NCBI GenBank assembly: GCA_030424595.1
Contig: JAUHWG010000035.1
Location: forward strand, 1 to 64,000
DNA length: 64,000 nt
Reading direction: 5' to 3'
From: Polyangia bacterium
GTDB lineage: Bacteria; Myxococcota_A; Polyangia; Nannocystales; Nannocystaceae
Shown: positions 55,723 to 64,000 of the stretch, in pieces
Position numbering within the stretch: position 1 is the stretch's first letter
Layout of the letters: the number at the start of each line of letters is the position of its first letter
Notes under the pieces: model-generated
The model's input: only the letters and a program-made list of their open reading frames with translations
Told to the model about the DNA's origin: nothing
Databases searched by the model: none
Position numbers and translations under genes: made by a program

Positions 55723-56661
55723 GTGTCATTGAGACCCTGCGGATCTGCCATCATCGCCATCGTGTCGCTCTGCGTCGCACCGTTGCACGTCGCTGACGCC
55801 CGGAGCCCTGAGGAGGCGCCGGCCGCTGAGGAGGCCCTCTCCGAGGTCGAGGTCGAGGACGAGGACGAGGTCGAGGACGAAGACAGCGAAGGCGCGGCAG
55901 AGGCTAGGGGCGTCGACGATGCGCCCGAGGAGGCCCCGACAGCCGCGGAGCGCGTAGATCTTCGAAGCGGCGGCATGGTGACCGGGACGATCGTGGAGAT
56001 CCTCCCGGGAGAGTCGCTGACGATCGTCAATGAGGAAGACGAGCGGCGGAGCTTCCCGTGGGCTGAGGTCGCGCGCTACACCCAGGATGGCGCGTGGGTC
56101 GTGGTCGAGGAGCCTGCGCCGGAGCGGCCGCGCCGTCGGAGCGGCTACGGGCCGAGGCTGCATATTGAGACGACTCGACCCGGTCCCGTGAGCCTCTATG
56201 AGATCACCTCGGAGGCTGTGGCCTCCGGGGGAAATGTCACGATCCACGCGATCAACTACCGCGCCGCGTGCTCGGCTCCCTGTGATGACGAGGTCGACGT
56301 CAGCGCTGGCCGCCCGTTCTTCTTCGGCGGCCCCGGCCTCACACCTTCGCGACGATTCGCGCTTAGCTCGGGGGGTAGCGTGAATGCGCGCGTTCGTCCC
56401 GGTCGGAAGTGGGTGTGGACCACAGGCATGGTCGCGCTCACCTTGGGCGCGACCGGTGCTGTAGGCGGCGGTGCGTGGATGGGACTTCGCAAGAACGCCG
56501 CCGACAACCCCGGGAGAGATGAGTTTGGCGACCCACTTCCCCCGCAGGAGCCCGACCTTGTCGCCCCGACGGCGCTTCTGATCAGCGGCCTGGCGCTCTT
56601 TGTCGGTGGCGTGACGATGATGATCCTCGGGCGTACTCGCTACAAGCTCAGCGGAGGCTGA
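55723..56661 (+). CDS. Secreted protein with two membrane segments, unknown
   Basis: GTG 55723 gives a good signal peptide (MSLRPCGSAIIAIVSLCVAP then LHVADA). Earlier ATGs in the same frame add sequence without a signal, so this start is preferred though its ribosome site is weak. The 312-residue product has a very acidic linker of Asp/Glu/Val (about residues 28-60), a small domain with SGGMVTGTIVEILPGESLTI (a motif found in secreted proteins that sense or anchor), a beta domain and two C-terminal hydrophobic segments (about 225-250 and 285-305). The last part resembles the design of the 31619 product. Function unknown. Confidence 0.72.
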   Translation: MSLRPCGSAIIAIVSLCVAPLHVADARSPEEAPAAEEALSEVEVEDEDEVEDEDSEGAAEARGVDDAPEEAPTAAERVDLRSGGMVTGTIVEILPGESLTIVNEEDERRSFPWAEVARYTQDGAWVVVEEPAPERPRRRSGYGPRLHIETTRPGPVSLYEITSEAVASGGNVTIHAINYRAACSAPCDDEVDVSAGRPFFFGGPGLTPSRRFALSSGGSVNARVRPGRKWVWTTGMVALTLGATGAVGGGAWMGLRKNAADNPGRDEFGDPLPPQEPDLVAPTALLISGLALFVGGVTMMILGRTRYKLSGG

Positions 56662-56709
56662 GCGCGGCGATCTCTCCACAGGGTCACGTCTCGGGCGTCT
56701 CTTGGGCTG

Positions 56710-59700
56710 CTAGCGGTCGGCTTCAGCGCTCTCGTCCAGGGTCGCGGCGATCTCCTGGAGGCGCCGCCTGTGATCGGGGCGGGCTCGGTGCATGGCCGTG
56801 CGCAGGGCGTGCGATGCCGGCGCGCCGTAGAGCTTGAGCGCGGCGAGGGCCGCCTTGCGGACGCTGTTGTGCTTGTTCGAGAGGAGGTCGACGATCGTCG
56901 GCAGGGCGACCGGATCGCGGGCGTGGCCGACAGACGCGATCGCGGAGCGCTGGACCTCCGGTCGTGGGTCGCTGAGGAGCTTTCGCGCCGCCGCCCGTGA
57001 GTCCTCCCGGCTGCCGTGCTTGCGGAGGTGACGATAGGCGGCGAGGCGGAGGCGCGGGAGGGGGTGGTCGACGAGCTCGCGGCAGAGGTCGACGAAGGCG
57101 GGATCGGGGGCGCGGCTGAGACGCTTGAGATCGGCGATCAGCCCCTCTTGGGCAGCGTGACGGTCGGCGGTGCGGAGGCCCTCGAGCATCTCCTCGCGCG
57201 AGCGCGGAGGCTCGGTCCGGCGCTCGGTCTCGGTCCGGGGCTCGGTCTGGGCCCTGTCTGAGCTCTCGGAGGCCCGCGAGTCCTGGCTCCCCTCGGCCCG
57301 CTCGGTCGGCCTGCGGAGCGCGCGGAGGTGGGCCTCAAGCTCTTGGCGCTCCTCCGGGCGCGTCGCGGCGAGGAGCGCTTCGTCGAGCGTCGATCGGCGC
57401 AGCGGCGCTCGCAGGAGCTCGAAGATGCCCCACTCTCCGCGGAGGAGGGGCCCCTGCGCGGCGATCCGGAGGACCTCGCGATCGAAGGCCTGGATCATCG
57501 ACCGCAGGAGCTCGCGGGCCTTCGGGTCGAGGTCGGCGCGGGCCCAGGTCGTGAGGAGGTGACCGAGCATCTGCGGGTCGCGCCCGGCGGGGAAGCTGAG
57601 CAGACGGTCGAGGCGGCGCAGGCAGCTCAGGTCGTCGAGGTGTCGGTCGAGCAGCTCGACGAAGCTCGTCAGCGGGAGCTCCGCGAGCATGGCTGCGAGC
57701 ACAGGGAGGAGGTCGCGGGGGGCGCTCGCGCGAGAGTCCCAGAGATCACCCGCCACAAACTCGAGGACGAGCCGCCGACGCAGCGCTGGATCGACGGCCG
57801 CGGCCCGGTCAAGCAGCGCCTTCGCGGCGCCCTTGCGTCGCTCAGGGTCGTCGAGATCACGGCGGAGCCGGCTGAGGAGCGTCGCCGAGATCGGCTGGTC
57901 GAGATCGCGGGCGCGGGGTCGTCGGCCGGGCGCGCTGGGCTTTCGCGGGGGCGTGCGTCGTCGCGAGGCGCTGGGCGGCTGGAGATCGCAGAGCCAGCGG
58001 AGGAGGGCGGGGCGGAGCTGTGCATCGCGCTCGACATAGGCGTCGATGAGGGCGGCGATCGTCGGCTCGGGCGCGGCCGTCCAGGTCGGTCGGAGCGCCT
58101 CGATCTCAGCGGCGCGGAGGGTCTCGGCGGCCCGCTCGAGCGCCGCTCTCGGGGCCTTCTTGAGGGTGTTGCGGGTCGGCGCGAGCTCGTCGTGGAGAAA
58201 GGCGTCGGCGAGGATCCTCCGGGTCAGCTCTCGCGGGTCTGGGCTGTGCTCGGCGTTGGCGAGCGCGTGGTCGACGTCAGCGCGGACGAGGGTGATCCCG
58301 CAGCGACGGAGGAGAGAGAGGAGAGAGCGGCCGCTGTGGTTGGTGAAGGGGGTTCGTTGGGCGTCGCGGAGGCGGGTCCCGAGGAGCCACGCCTGCCCGG
58401 GGCTGAGCTCAGCGCTGAGGGTGGTGAGGAGGCCGACGAGGCGCCCCGCGAGGGGGCTGGTCGCGGCGAGGAGACCGACGATGAGGGTCTCTCCGCGGGC
58501 GCTGAGGGTCTGGCGATGCTCCGCGGTGAGGGGCCCGCGGAGGGCGTCGAGGACGATCTGGAGGTGGCCCCCTGGGGTCTTCGCGGCGGCCGCGAGGTCG
58601 AGCCACGGGCCGAGGTGGGGCGCGAGCAGGGCCCCCTCGGCGGCGGTCAGCGGACGCTCCCGTCGGAGGCGGAGGAGCTCGTCCTCGGCCGCAGGCGAGA
58701 GCCCGTCGAGGGCGAGGCTCCGCAGCGTGCTCGTGGGGGCGGGTTCGGGGGCGGGCTCGGGCGTCGGCCAGAGACCGGCCGCCTCGAGCTCTGCGGCGAG
58801 GGGGCCGAGGGGGCGGGTTCGGGGGATCCTCGCGACGAGCTCGCCGAGCCACGGGAGGTCGGCCCTGAGGAGAGAGCGGATCGCGAGGGGGTCGAGCGCC
58901 GGGGCTAGCGCGTCGAGGAGGAGGCCTCGACGGCGCGGTGTGTCAGCCGCCTGCGCCGCGGCGAGCAGGGTCATCGACGCCGTCGAGCCCAGGGTCCCGC
59001 GCAACGCCTCGAGGAGATGCTCGCGCAGGCCGGGGTTGTCGTGATGGCCGAGCCACCAGAGGAGGCGAGGGATCGCCTCCGGTGCGCGCACCTGGCCGAG
59101 CGCGAGGGCGGCGGCCTTCTTGATGTTCATGTTCCGGTGCTCGAGGGTGGCGATCAGCGCTCCCGCACCGCTCGGATCGCCGAGCTCGCCGAGCGCGATC
59201 ACGGCCTGGCGCAGCGTCTCATCGTCGTCCGCGCCGGTGAGGACGCGGATGCTGGTGGCGAGGGCAGGGCCGCCGTGCCGCGAGAGGAGCGGGAGCACCA
59301 GCTTGCGCAGGGTCGGCGAGTCGGCGCGGAGGAGGGGGAGGACCGCGGGGTAGATCTGCGGCGCGTCCAGCTCGCCGAGGGTGCGGAGGATGACCTCGAT
59401 CGTGCCCTCGTCGTCGGGCGCGGCTCGACGGCCGGGGAGGGGGAGAATGTCGAGGAGGAGCCCCGCGGTGAACCTGTCCCCCGTGGATCCCTTGGATCCC
59501 TTGGATCCCTTGGATCCCTCACCGACGCCGAGCAGCGTCGTCGGGCGGATCCGGCCGCGTTCGCCGAGCCAGTCGCCGAGCCCCCGCAGAGCCTCGAGGA
59601 CCGCGCTCGGGACGATGCGCTGGGCCTCGCCGCGGAGGTGCTCATCGTCGACCTCACCGTCGGCGACCGCCCGGACGCAGTCCCGCAGGTGTTCGCGGAG

Positions 59701-61524
59701 CTCCGGCAAGAGGGCAGTCTGACGCTCCCGGGAGAGGCGCTCGATCGCCAGGATCGCCGCGCCGAGGGGGCTTCCCTGCGGCTCTCCGCGACGGGCTCGG
59801 CGGGCTCGGCGGGCGAGGAGCGTCGCGGCCCGGGGGCTGACTATAGGGCTGAGATCGCGGAGCATCACCGGCGTGATCTCGTGGTCCGTCATCCCCTCGA
59901 GGATCCGCTCGCGGAGGAGCCTGTCGTCCGCCGTGAGCTGCCAGAGGAGGTCGAGCGCGGTGCTCACATAGGGGAGGAGCGGGCCGCTCGTCGGGCCCTC
60001 GGGGACGAGCCCGAGACCGGCTGCGAGGGCCGTCGCTGCGGCGGCGCTGCCGACATGACGCAGGGCCTCGAGGGCGGTCGCAGGATCCTCGCCGAGGCGG
60101 GCGAGGGCGAGCGCCTCTGCCTCTGGCGCCTCGAGGCGAGCGAGGGCCCGCAGCGCGGCGGCGGCGAGCTTCGGGTCGGCGGCCAACTTCGGGTCGGCGG
60201 CCAACTTCGGGTCGGCGGCCAACTTCGGGTCGGCGGCGAGCTTCGGGTCGGCGTCCGCATGTCCGGCGCTCTCCGGGCTGTCCTGGGTCTCGGGGCTCCC
60301 GCACTCGACACCGGTGGTCCCGTCGTCGGCCCCGCACATGTCGAGCAACCACTCGCGGACCGGCAGCGCCGTCGCGCCCTGAGGCGCCAGCGCGAGGGCC
60401 AGCGCGAGCTCTACCCGACGGTCGACGGAGAGGGCCGGCAGCGGTCGGTCGCGGAGCGCGGCGAAGAGGGCGCGGCGGCTGGTGTAGGCGAGGTCGACGA
60501 GCTCCTCTGCGCGGAGCTCTGGGCTCTTCGCGTAGAGCTCGAGGAGCGCCGGTACGTCAGCGTCGGCGATGAAGGCCGCTCGGCGGTGGAGGGTCGTGAG
60601 CGCGTCGACGCAGGGTCGGGCGAGGAGGAGCGGGTCTGCGAGGGCCGCCCCGAGGAGGGCCTGTACCGCCGGTCTCCCGACGACGTCGCCGAGCGATCGC
60701 ATCGCCCCTTGGCGAAGCCGCGGCGGTGCCTCTGGATCCTCGAGGATCGCCCTCAGCGGCCCCTCGATGCCGCGAGCGGCGGCGCAGCGGAGGGCCGCGT
60801 GGGCGACCTCCTCACCGGCGGCGAGCGAGGGTCCGAGCTGCGCCGCGTCCAAGGGGAGGGCTCTCGACCAGGGCTGGGCGAGCAGCTCCAGCGCGCCCGT
60901 GACCAGATCGGGGGTTGTGCTGAGGAGCCCCGCGGCGATCCGATGGGCCGCCGCTGGATCGATCGCGGCGCGGTCGATCGCCGAGCGCAGGAGCTCGAGC
61001 GCGAGGCGCTGGGGCCCGTGCGCACTTCGGGCGGCGAGCGTGCTCACCAGGGCGGCGGGGTCATCGACCTCCTCGAGGTCGAGCCCGTCGAGCGCCCGAG
61101 CGAGGTCGGGCGTGGCTCCTTCGGGGAGCACCGGCAGCTCGGCCATGCTCGAAGGCGAGGTGCAGGCCTCGGTGCGGAGCCAGGCGAGCTCGACCTCGGG
61201 CGTGTCGCTCGCGCCTCGCCAGGCGGGCAACGTTTGTGTCGGGAGCCAGGGCCACAGTCGGCGGTAGAGCTCCGCGAGGAGGATCGCCGACGCCGGCTCC
61301 GCGGCGATCGTGGTCGGCAGGAGGGCGGCGCAGCGGCGCGAGCTCGTCGCGTCGGTGAGCTGTGAGACCCGCGCTCGGAGGGCGATGAGCGCGACGTGAT
61401 GGCGGGGATCATCGCTGCTCTGGAGCGCCCGGGCGAGCTCCTCCTCATCCTCCAGACCGACCTCGGCCGCACGGGCGAAGCGCAGGGTTGGATCGGGTTG
61501 GTTCGTCGGTGTGCCCGCACGCAT
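56710..61524 (-). CDS. Giant HEAT-repeat protein
   Basis: I start at the ATG at 61524; a GTG 51 bases upstream extends the frame. The product of about 1,604 residues is almost wholly Leu/Ala-rich helix pairs of the HEAT type, for example LGELGDPSGAGALIATLEHR, ALALGQVRAPEAIPRLLWWL, ASVGHARDPVALPTIVDLLS and HLRKHGSREDSRAAARKLLS. It has no signal or membrane segment. Two DNA-level tandem repeats expand it: a GSKGSKGSKG loop and five DPKLAA units. HEAT scaffolds of this size bind large partners; in myxobacteria they are often near two-component or kinase genes, as here. It is 66 bases upstream of the next gene's stop on the same strand. Function unknown. Confidence 0.85.
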   Translation of the reverse strand: MRAGTPTNQPDPTLRFARAAEVGLEDEEELARALQSSDDPRHHVALIALRARVSQLTDATSSRRCAALLPTTIAAEPASAILLAELYRRLWPWLPTQTLPAWRGASDTPEVELAWLRTEACTSPSSMAELPVLPEGATPDLARALDGLDLEEVDDPAALVSTLAARSAHGPQRLALELLRSAIDRAAIDPAAAHRIAAGLLSTTPDLVTGALELLAQPWSRALPLDAAQLGPSLAAGEEVAHAALRCAAARGIEGPLRAILEDPEAPPRLRQGAMRSLGDVVGRPAVQALLGAALADPLLLARPCVDALTTLHRRAAFIADADVPALLELYAKSPELRAEELVDLAYTSRRALFAALRDRPLPALSVDRRVELALALALAPQGATALPVREWLLDMCGADDGTTGVECGSPETQDSPESAGHADADPKLAADPKLAADPKLAADPKLAADPKLAAAALRALARLEAPEAEALALARLGEDPATALEALRHVGSAAAATALAAGLGLVPEGPTSGPLLPYVSTALDLLWQLTADDRLLRERILEGMTDHEITPVMLRDLSPIVSPRAATLLARRARRARRGEPQGSPLGAAILAIERLSRERQTALLPELREHLRDCVRAVADGEVDDEHLRGEAQRIVPSAVLEALRGLGDWLGERGRIRPTTLLGVGEGSKGSKGSKGSTGDRFTAGLLLDILPLPGRRAAPDDEGTIEVILRTLGELDAPQIYPAVLPLLRADSPTLRKLVLPLLSRHGGPALATSIRVLTGADDDETLRQAVIALGELGDPSGAGALIATLEHRNMNIKKAAALALGQVRAPEAIPRLLWWLGHHDNPGLREHLLEALRGTLGSTASMTLLAAAQAADTPRRRGLLLDALAPALDPLAIRSLLRADLPWLGELVARIPRTRPLGPLAAELEAAGLWPTPEPAPEPAPTSTLRSLALDGLSPAAEDELLRLRRERPLTAAEGALLAPHLGPWLDLAAAAKTPGGHLQIVLDALRGPLTAEHRQTLSARGETLIVGLLAATSPLAGRLVGLLTTLSAELSPGQAWLLGTRLRDAQRTPFTNHSGRSLLSLLRRCGITLVRADVDHALANAEHSPDPRELTRRILADAFLHDELAPTRNTLKKAPRAALERAAETLRAAEIEALRPTWTAAPEPTIAALIDAYVERDAQLRPALLRWLCDLQPPSASRRRTPPRKPSAPGRRPRARDLDQPISATLLSRLRRDLDDPERRKGAAKALLDRAAAVDPALRRRLVLEFVAGDLWDSRASAPRDLLPVLAAMLAELPLTSFVELLDRHLDDLSCLRRLDRLLSFPAGRDPQMLGHLLTTWARADLDPKARELLRSMIQAFDREVLRIAAQGPLLRGEWGIFELLRAPLRRSTLDEALLAATRPEERQELEAHLRALRRPTERAEGSQDSRASESSDRAQTEPRTETERRTEPPRSREEMLEGLRTADRHAAQEGLIADLKRLSRAPDPAFVDLCRELVDHPLPRLRLAAYRHLRKHGSREDSRAAARKLLSDPRPEVQRSAIASVGHARDPVALPTIVDLLSNKHNSVRKAALAALKLYGAPASHALRTAMHRARPDHRRRLQEIAATLDESAEADR
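59485..59520. repeat. 10-bp tandem repeat within the HEAT gene
   Basis: About three and a half copies of GGATCCCTTG. Because ten is not a multiple of three, one full turn of three units encodes GSKGSKGSKG on the - strand. Confidence 0.92.
60167..60253. repeat. 18-bp tandem repeat within the HEAT gene
   Basis: Nearly five copies of AACTTCGGGTCGGCGGCC, encoding repeated AADPKL on the - strand. The exact identity of units suggests recent expansion and likely length variation. Confidence 0.92.
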
Positions 61525-61590
61525 CGGCGACACTCTAGCCCGCCTTGGATCGGCGTTGGCGCCCTTGGCCGGCACCCCGCGCGTTATGGC

Positions 61591-62274
61591 TCAGCCCTCG
61601 TAGCGGTAGCCGACGCCGTGGACCGTGCGGATGATCTCCGGGTCCTTCGGGTCGCGCTCGATCTTCTTGCGGAGCTTGGCGATGTGCTGATCGATCGTCC
61701 GGCTGTTGGGGTAGCTGTCGATCCCCCAGCACTCGGCGAAGATCCGGTCGCGACCTAGGGCGACGCCCGGGTTGTGGGCGAAGAGGCGGAGGAGCGCGAT
61801 CTCGCGGAGGCTGAGCTCGATCACCTCGTCGCCGCGGTGGCAGCGGAGCTCGTCGGGGAGCACTCGGAGCGAGCCTACCGAGAAGCCGCCATGCTCCGCG
61901 CTGGGCTTGCGGCGGAGGCAACGACGGCTGACCGCGCGGATCCTGGCGATGACCTCGTGGATGCCGAAGGGCTTGCCGATGTAGTCGTCGGCGCCGAGCT
62001 CGAGGCCGATGACCTTGTCGATCTCCTCGGACTTGGCGCTGAGGAAGATGATCGGCAGCTCTTGGTCCTTGGCCCGGATCGCCCGGCAGACGTCGTAGCC
62101 GTTGATCTTCGGCATCATGATGTCGAGGATCACGAAGTCGGGGGGGGAGCGCTCAAAGGCGGCGAGCGCCGCCTCGCCGTCGGCGGTCTGGGTGCAGGTG
62201 TAGCCCTCGCGCCCGAGCAGCTCGGCGAGGCCGCGGAGGATCTTGGGGTCGTCTTCGGCGATCAGGACCTTCAT
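61591..62274 (-). CDS. OmpR-family response regulator
   Basis: The 227-residue product has a receiver (residues 1-120) with the acidic pair AEDD, phospho-acceptor Asp51 in FVILDIMMP, SAK near 99-101 and a KPF motif. A winged-helix DNA-binding domain (about 130-227) follows with ELSLREIALLRLFAHNPG, SRTIDQHIAKLRKKIERD and TVHGVGYRYEG. It is a transcription regulator controlled by phosphorylation. It ends the two-gene unit with the kinase at 62278, which starts upstream on the same strand; their frames are 3 bases apart. The target genes are not evident. Confidence 0.95.
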   Translation of the reverse strand: MKVLIAEDDPKILRGLAELLGREGYTCTQTADGEAALAAFERSPPDFVILDIMMPKINGYDVCRAIRAKDQELPIIFLSAKSEEIDKVIGLELGADDYIGKPFGIHEVIARIRAVSRRCLRRKPSAEHGGFSVGSLRVLPDELRCHRGDEVIELSLREIALLRLFAHNPGVALGRDRIFAECWGIDSYPNSRTIDQHIAKLRKKIERDPKDPEIIRTVHGVGYRYEG

Positions 62275-62277
62275 GGC

Positions 62278-64000
62278 TCAGCTCTGGCTCTTCGGCGTCG
62301 CGGTGAGGAGGGTGAGCTCAAAGCATGCGCCCGGCTCGGCGGCTCGGAGCTCGAGATCGCCCCCGGACTGGCGGGCGAGGTCGCGGGCGATCGTCAGGCC
62401 GATGCCGGTCCCGCTGACGCCCTCGGTGAGGTCGCTGCGGGCGCGGAAGAAGGGCTCGAAGATCTGTCTGCGTTGGCCGCTCGGGATCCCGGGGCCGTAG
62501 TCGCGGACCCGGACGCGCGTGCGCTGGGGATCCTGCGTCAGGGTGACGTCGACGCGACCGCCGGCGCCGGCGTATTTTTCGACGTTGCTCAGCAGGTTGG
62601 CGAGGATCTGGCCGACCGCGTCCTCGTCGGCCATGACCGGCAGCGGGGCCTCGCCCTCGCGCGTGGCCTCGATCCCCGACTCGGCGAAGGCCGGACCAAA
62701 ATGTTCGATCGCCTGGCGGACGGCCGCGCCGATGTCGAAGGAGCGGCGGCTCGCGGTCGGATGACCGCGGCGCGAGAAGGTGAGCACGTTGGCGATCAGG
62801 CGAGAGAGGCGCTGGCTCTCGCTGACGATCACCCCGGCGTGCTCCTCGGCGTGCTCGTCTGCGCCCGAGAGCTCGTCGGCGAGGAGCTCGGCGTAGAGGC
62901 GGATGTTGGTCAGCGGGGTCTTCAGCTCGTGCGAGACCTGGGTGACGAACGAGACCCGCTGCCGGGCCTCACGCATGTTCCGCGACCACTCGCGGTAGAA
63001 GAAGACCGCCAGGCCGAGGAGCACGAGGGCGGTCCCGCCGAGGCCGAGGAGGACGAGAAAGCGCGAGGTCGCGAGGGCGACGGGCGCGTCGCCGGGGCCG
63101 TAGTAGAGCAGGCTCCAGGTCTCCAGCGGGGGCGCGAGCGGCAGGCGTGCCAGCGGCTCCTCCTCCTCGGGCGCCTCGCCGCCCTTGCCCTCGCCGCGCA
63201 GGCTGAGATCGTAGTTGCCCCACTGGTAGATCGGCGTGCCCTTGGCGTCGACGACGGCGACGAGCGAGGCTTGCTCGCCGGTCGCGGGGAGCGAGTCGAT
63301 CAGGCGCTGGAGGAGCGCGGCCCGCTCGATCTCGACGCCGGCGATCAGACCGTCGGCGCGGCGGCGCCAGAAGAGGAGGTGGAGCCCCTCCTCCCAGTAC
63401 CAGGCGATCCAGCCCTCCTCACGGATCCGCGCGAGTCCGGCCAGGCTGTCCGCGGCGGGGGTCGGATCGAGCTGGCCCTGCGCCGAGGGGTCGCTGGCTT
63501 GGGCCTGGGCGGGGGCCTGGGCGGGGGCTTGGCCTTGGGCTTGGGCTTGGGCCGGCACCTTCGCCTCTTGCCCCTGCTCGGCCCCCTGCGCGCTGGCGCT
63601 GCCGAGCGACGAGCTCCCGCTCCTCGGGTTCAGGGTCCAGGTGTTGTTGCCGTAGCCGTAGCCGTAGCCGTCCGCGCGGCCGTCCCCGTCGCTCCCCTCC
63701 GCGGGGCCGACAAGCGCGAGCTCGGCCTTGGCCTCCCAGATCGCCCGCGTGCGCTCGAGGAACTCGCGCTCCTCTCGGCTGGCGCCGGCGTCGGCGACCG
63801 GGTGGAGCCGACGACCCTCCCCGTCGACGACGAAGATCTGGCGGACGAGCGGCTGCCCGCGCTCCAAGTCCCGCAGGGCCTCGCGATCGGTCGCGGTCTC
63901 CTCGAGGGTCTGGACCAGCTCGACCTCGAGCTCGCCGACGAGCTCCGTGATCGCGGAGCGGCTGTCGTCCAGGCGCTGCTCTAGGAGGTCGCGGAAGCGG
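62278..64000 (-). CDS. Sensor histidine kinase, 5' end outside the window
   Basis: The frame is open through the right edge, so the start and first membrane helix lie outside; about 574 residues are visible. The order is an extracytoplasmic sensor part with a repetitive Ala/Gln linker (AQAQAQGQAPAQAPAQAQA), a membrane helix (FLVLLGLGGTALVLLGLAVF), a short linker, then HisKA with FVTQVSHELKTPLTNIRL (phospho-His), and a HATPase with NLLSNVEKYAGAGG, VRDYGPGIPSGQ and GTGIGLTIA. It is the partner of the response regulator directly downstream. The sensor's ligand is unknown; the Gln/Ala repeat looks like an expandable linker. Confidence 0.92.
   Translation of the reverse strand, partial: RFRDLLEQRLDDSRSAITELVGELEVELVQTLEETATDREALRDLERGQPLVRQIFVVDGEGRRLHPVADAGASREEREFLERTRAIWEAKAELALVGPAEGSDGDGRADGYGYGYGNNTWTLNPRSGSSSLGSASAQGAEQGQEAKVPAQAQAQGQAPAQAPAQAQASDPSAQGQLDPTPAADSLAGLARIREEGWIAWYWEEGLHLLFWRRRADGLIAGVEIERAALLQRLIDSLPATGEQASLVAVVDAKGTPIYQWGNYDLSLRGEGKGGEAPEEEEPLARLPLAPPLETWSLLYYGPGDAPVALATSRFLVLLGLGGTALVLLGLAVFFYREWSRNMREARQRVSFVTQVSHELKTPLTNIRLYAELLADELSGADEHAEEHAGVIVSESQRLSRLIANVLTFSRRGHPTASRRSFDIGAAVRQAIEHFGPAFAESGIEATREGEAPLPVMADEDAVGQILANLLSNVEKYAGAGGRVDVTLTQDPQRTRVRVRDYGPGIPSGQRRQIFEPFFRARSDLTEGVSGTGIGLTIARDLARQSGGDLELRAAEPGACFELTLLTATPKSQS

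Noticed and set aside
61774-63984. A long open frame on the + strand across the two-component genes
   Set aside because: It is the antisense of the response regulator and kinase, whose motifs are intact; such frames arise from GC-rich codon bias. The same applies to long antisense frames at 20,104-22,314 and 59,017-61,365.

Overview
The window is very GC-rich and reads like the chromosome of a myxobacterium of the Nannocystis/Enhygromyxa/Plesiocystis type. This is inferred from gene style: secreted lipoproteins with Ser/Thr-rich linkers and chains of CGDG...EECDDGN cysteine repeats, VIT/VWA lipoproteins, a Ser/Thr-kinase plus histidine-kinase hybrid of about 1,840 residues, HEAT-repeat giants, and TPR proteins with two C-terminal membrane segments. 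No ribosomal or other taxonomic marker lies in the window.

Layout. (1) 1-6,694: secreted and lipoprotein genes, including a truncated propeller-like gene, a VWA-like lipoprotein with a lost metal site, two paralogous cysteine-repeat lipoproteins, a duplicated Spy/CpxP-like lipoprotein and a small Cys-rich lipoprotein. (2) About 6,700-28,100: an integrated element of 17 tightly packed genes, all on the + strand. It runs from an HTH gene carrying a repeat array to a tyrosine recombinase. It has eight small proteins with membrane anchors, two cell-wall hydrolase-like proteins with membrane anchors, two adjacent beta-rich proteins (one with an apparent internal duplication), a DNA-binding protein with a histone-like Lys tail, and a 2,126-residue methyltransferase-helicase. 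There is no relaxase, type IV secretion, terminase, portal or tail gene. My best reading is an undescribed tailless, membrane-containing provirus or a relic of one. (3) 28,100-42,600: multiheme cytochrome, lipoproteins, a SLOG-fold protein, a VIT/VWA lipoprotein, a WD40-like protein and an HEXXH (DUF4157-type) protein with a probable papain-like toxin domain, interspersed with copies of a MITE-like repeat. (4) 43,600-47,800: an RNA-processing island with six tRNA genes on +, then on - a Ro60 (TROVE-VWA, Rsr) gene followed by three Y RNAs of the YrlA type with circularly permuted tRNA-like modules. (5) 48,500-64,000: the hybrid kinase, a ketopantoate-reductase-like enzyme, a small secreted protein, a HEAT-repeat giant, and an OmpR-type response regulator with its histidine kinase (5' end outside the window).

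How the parts work together. In the RNA island the Ro60 ring would bind the conserved GCGAATG/TCACYTCG stem of the three Y RNAs. Their tRNA-like heads probably direct it to tRNA-handling enzymes, and a candidate sigma-54 promoter precedes rsr. In the element, translational coupling suggests one long operon delivering structural proteins, wall-penetration enzymes, a DNA-protection/helicase protein and an integrase. The 61,591-64,000 pair is a standard two-component system.
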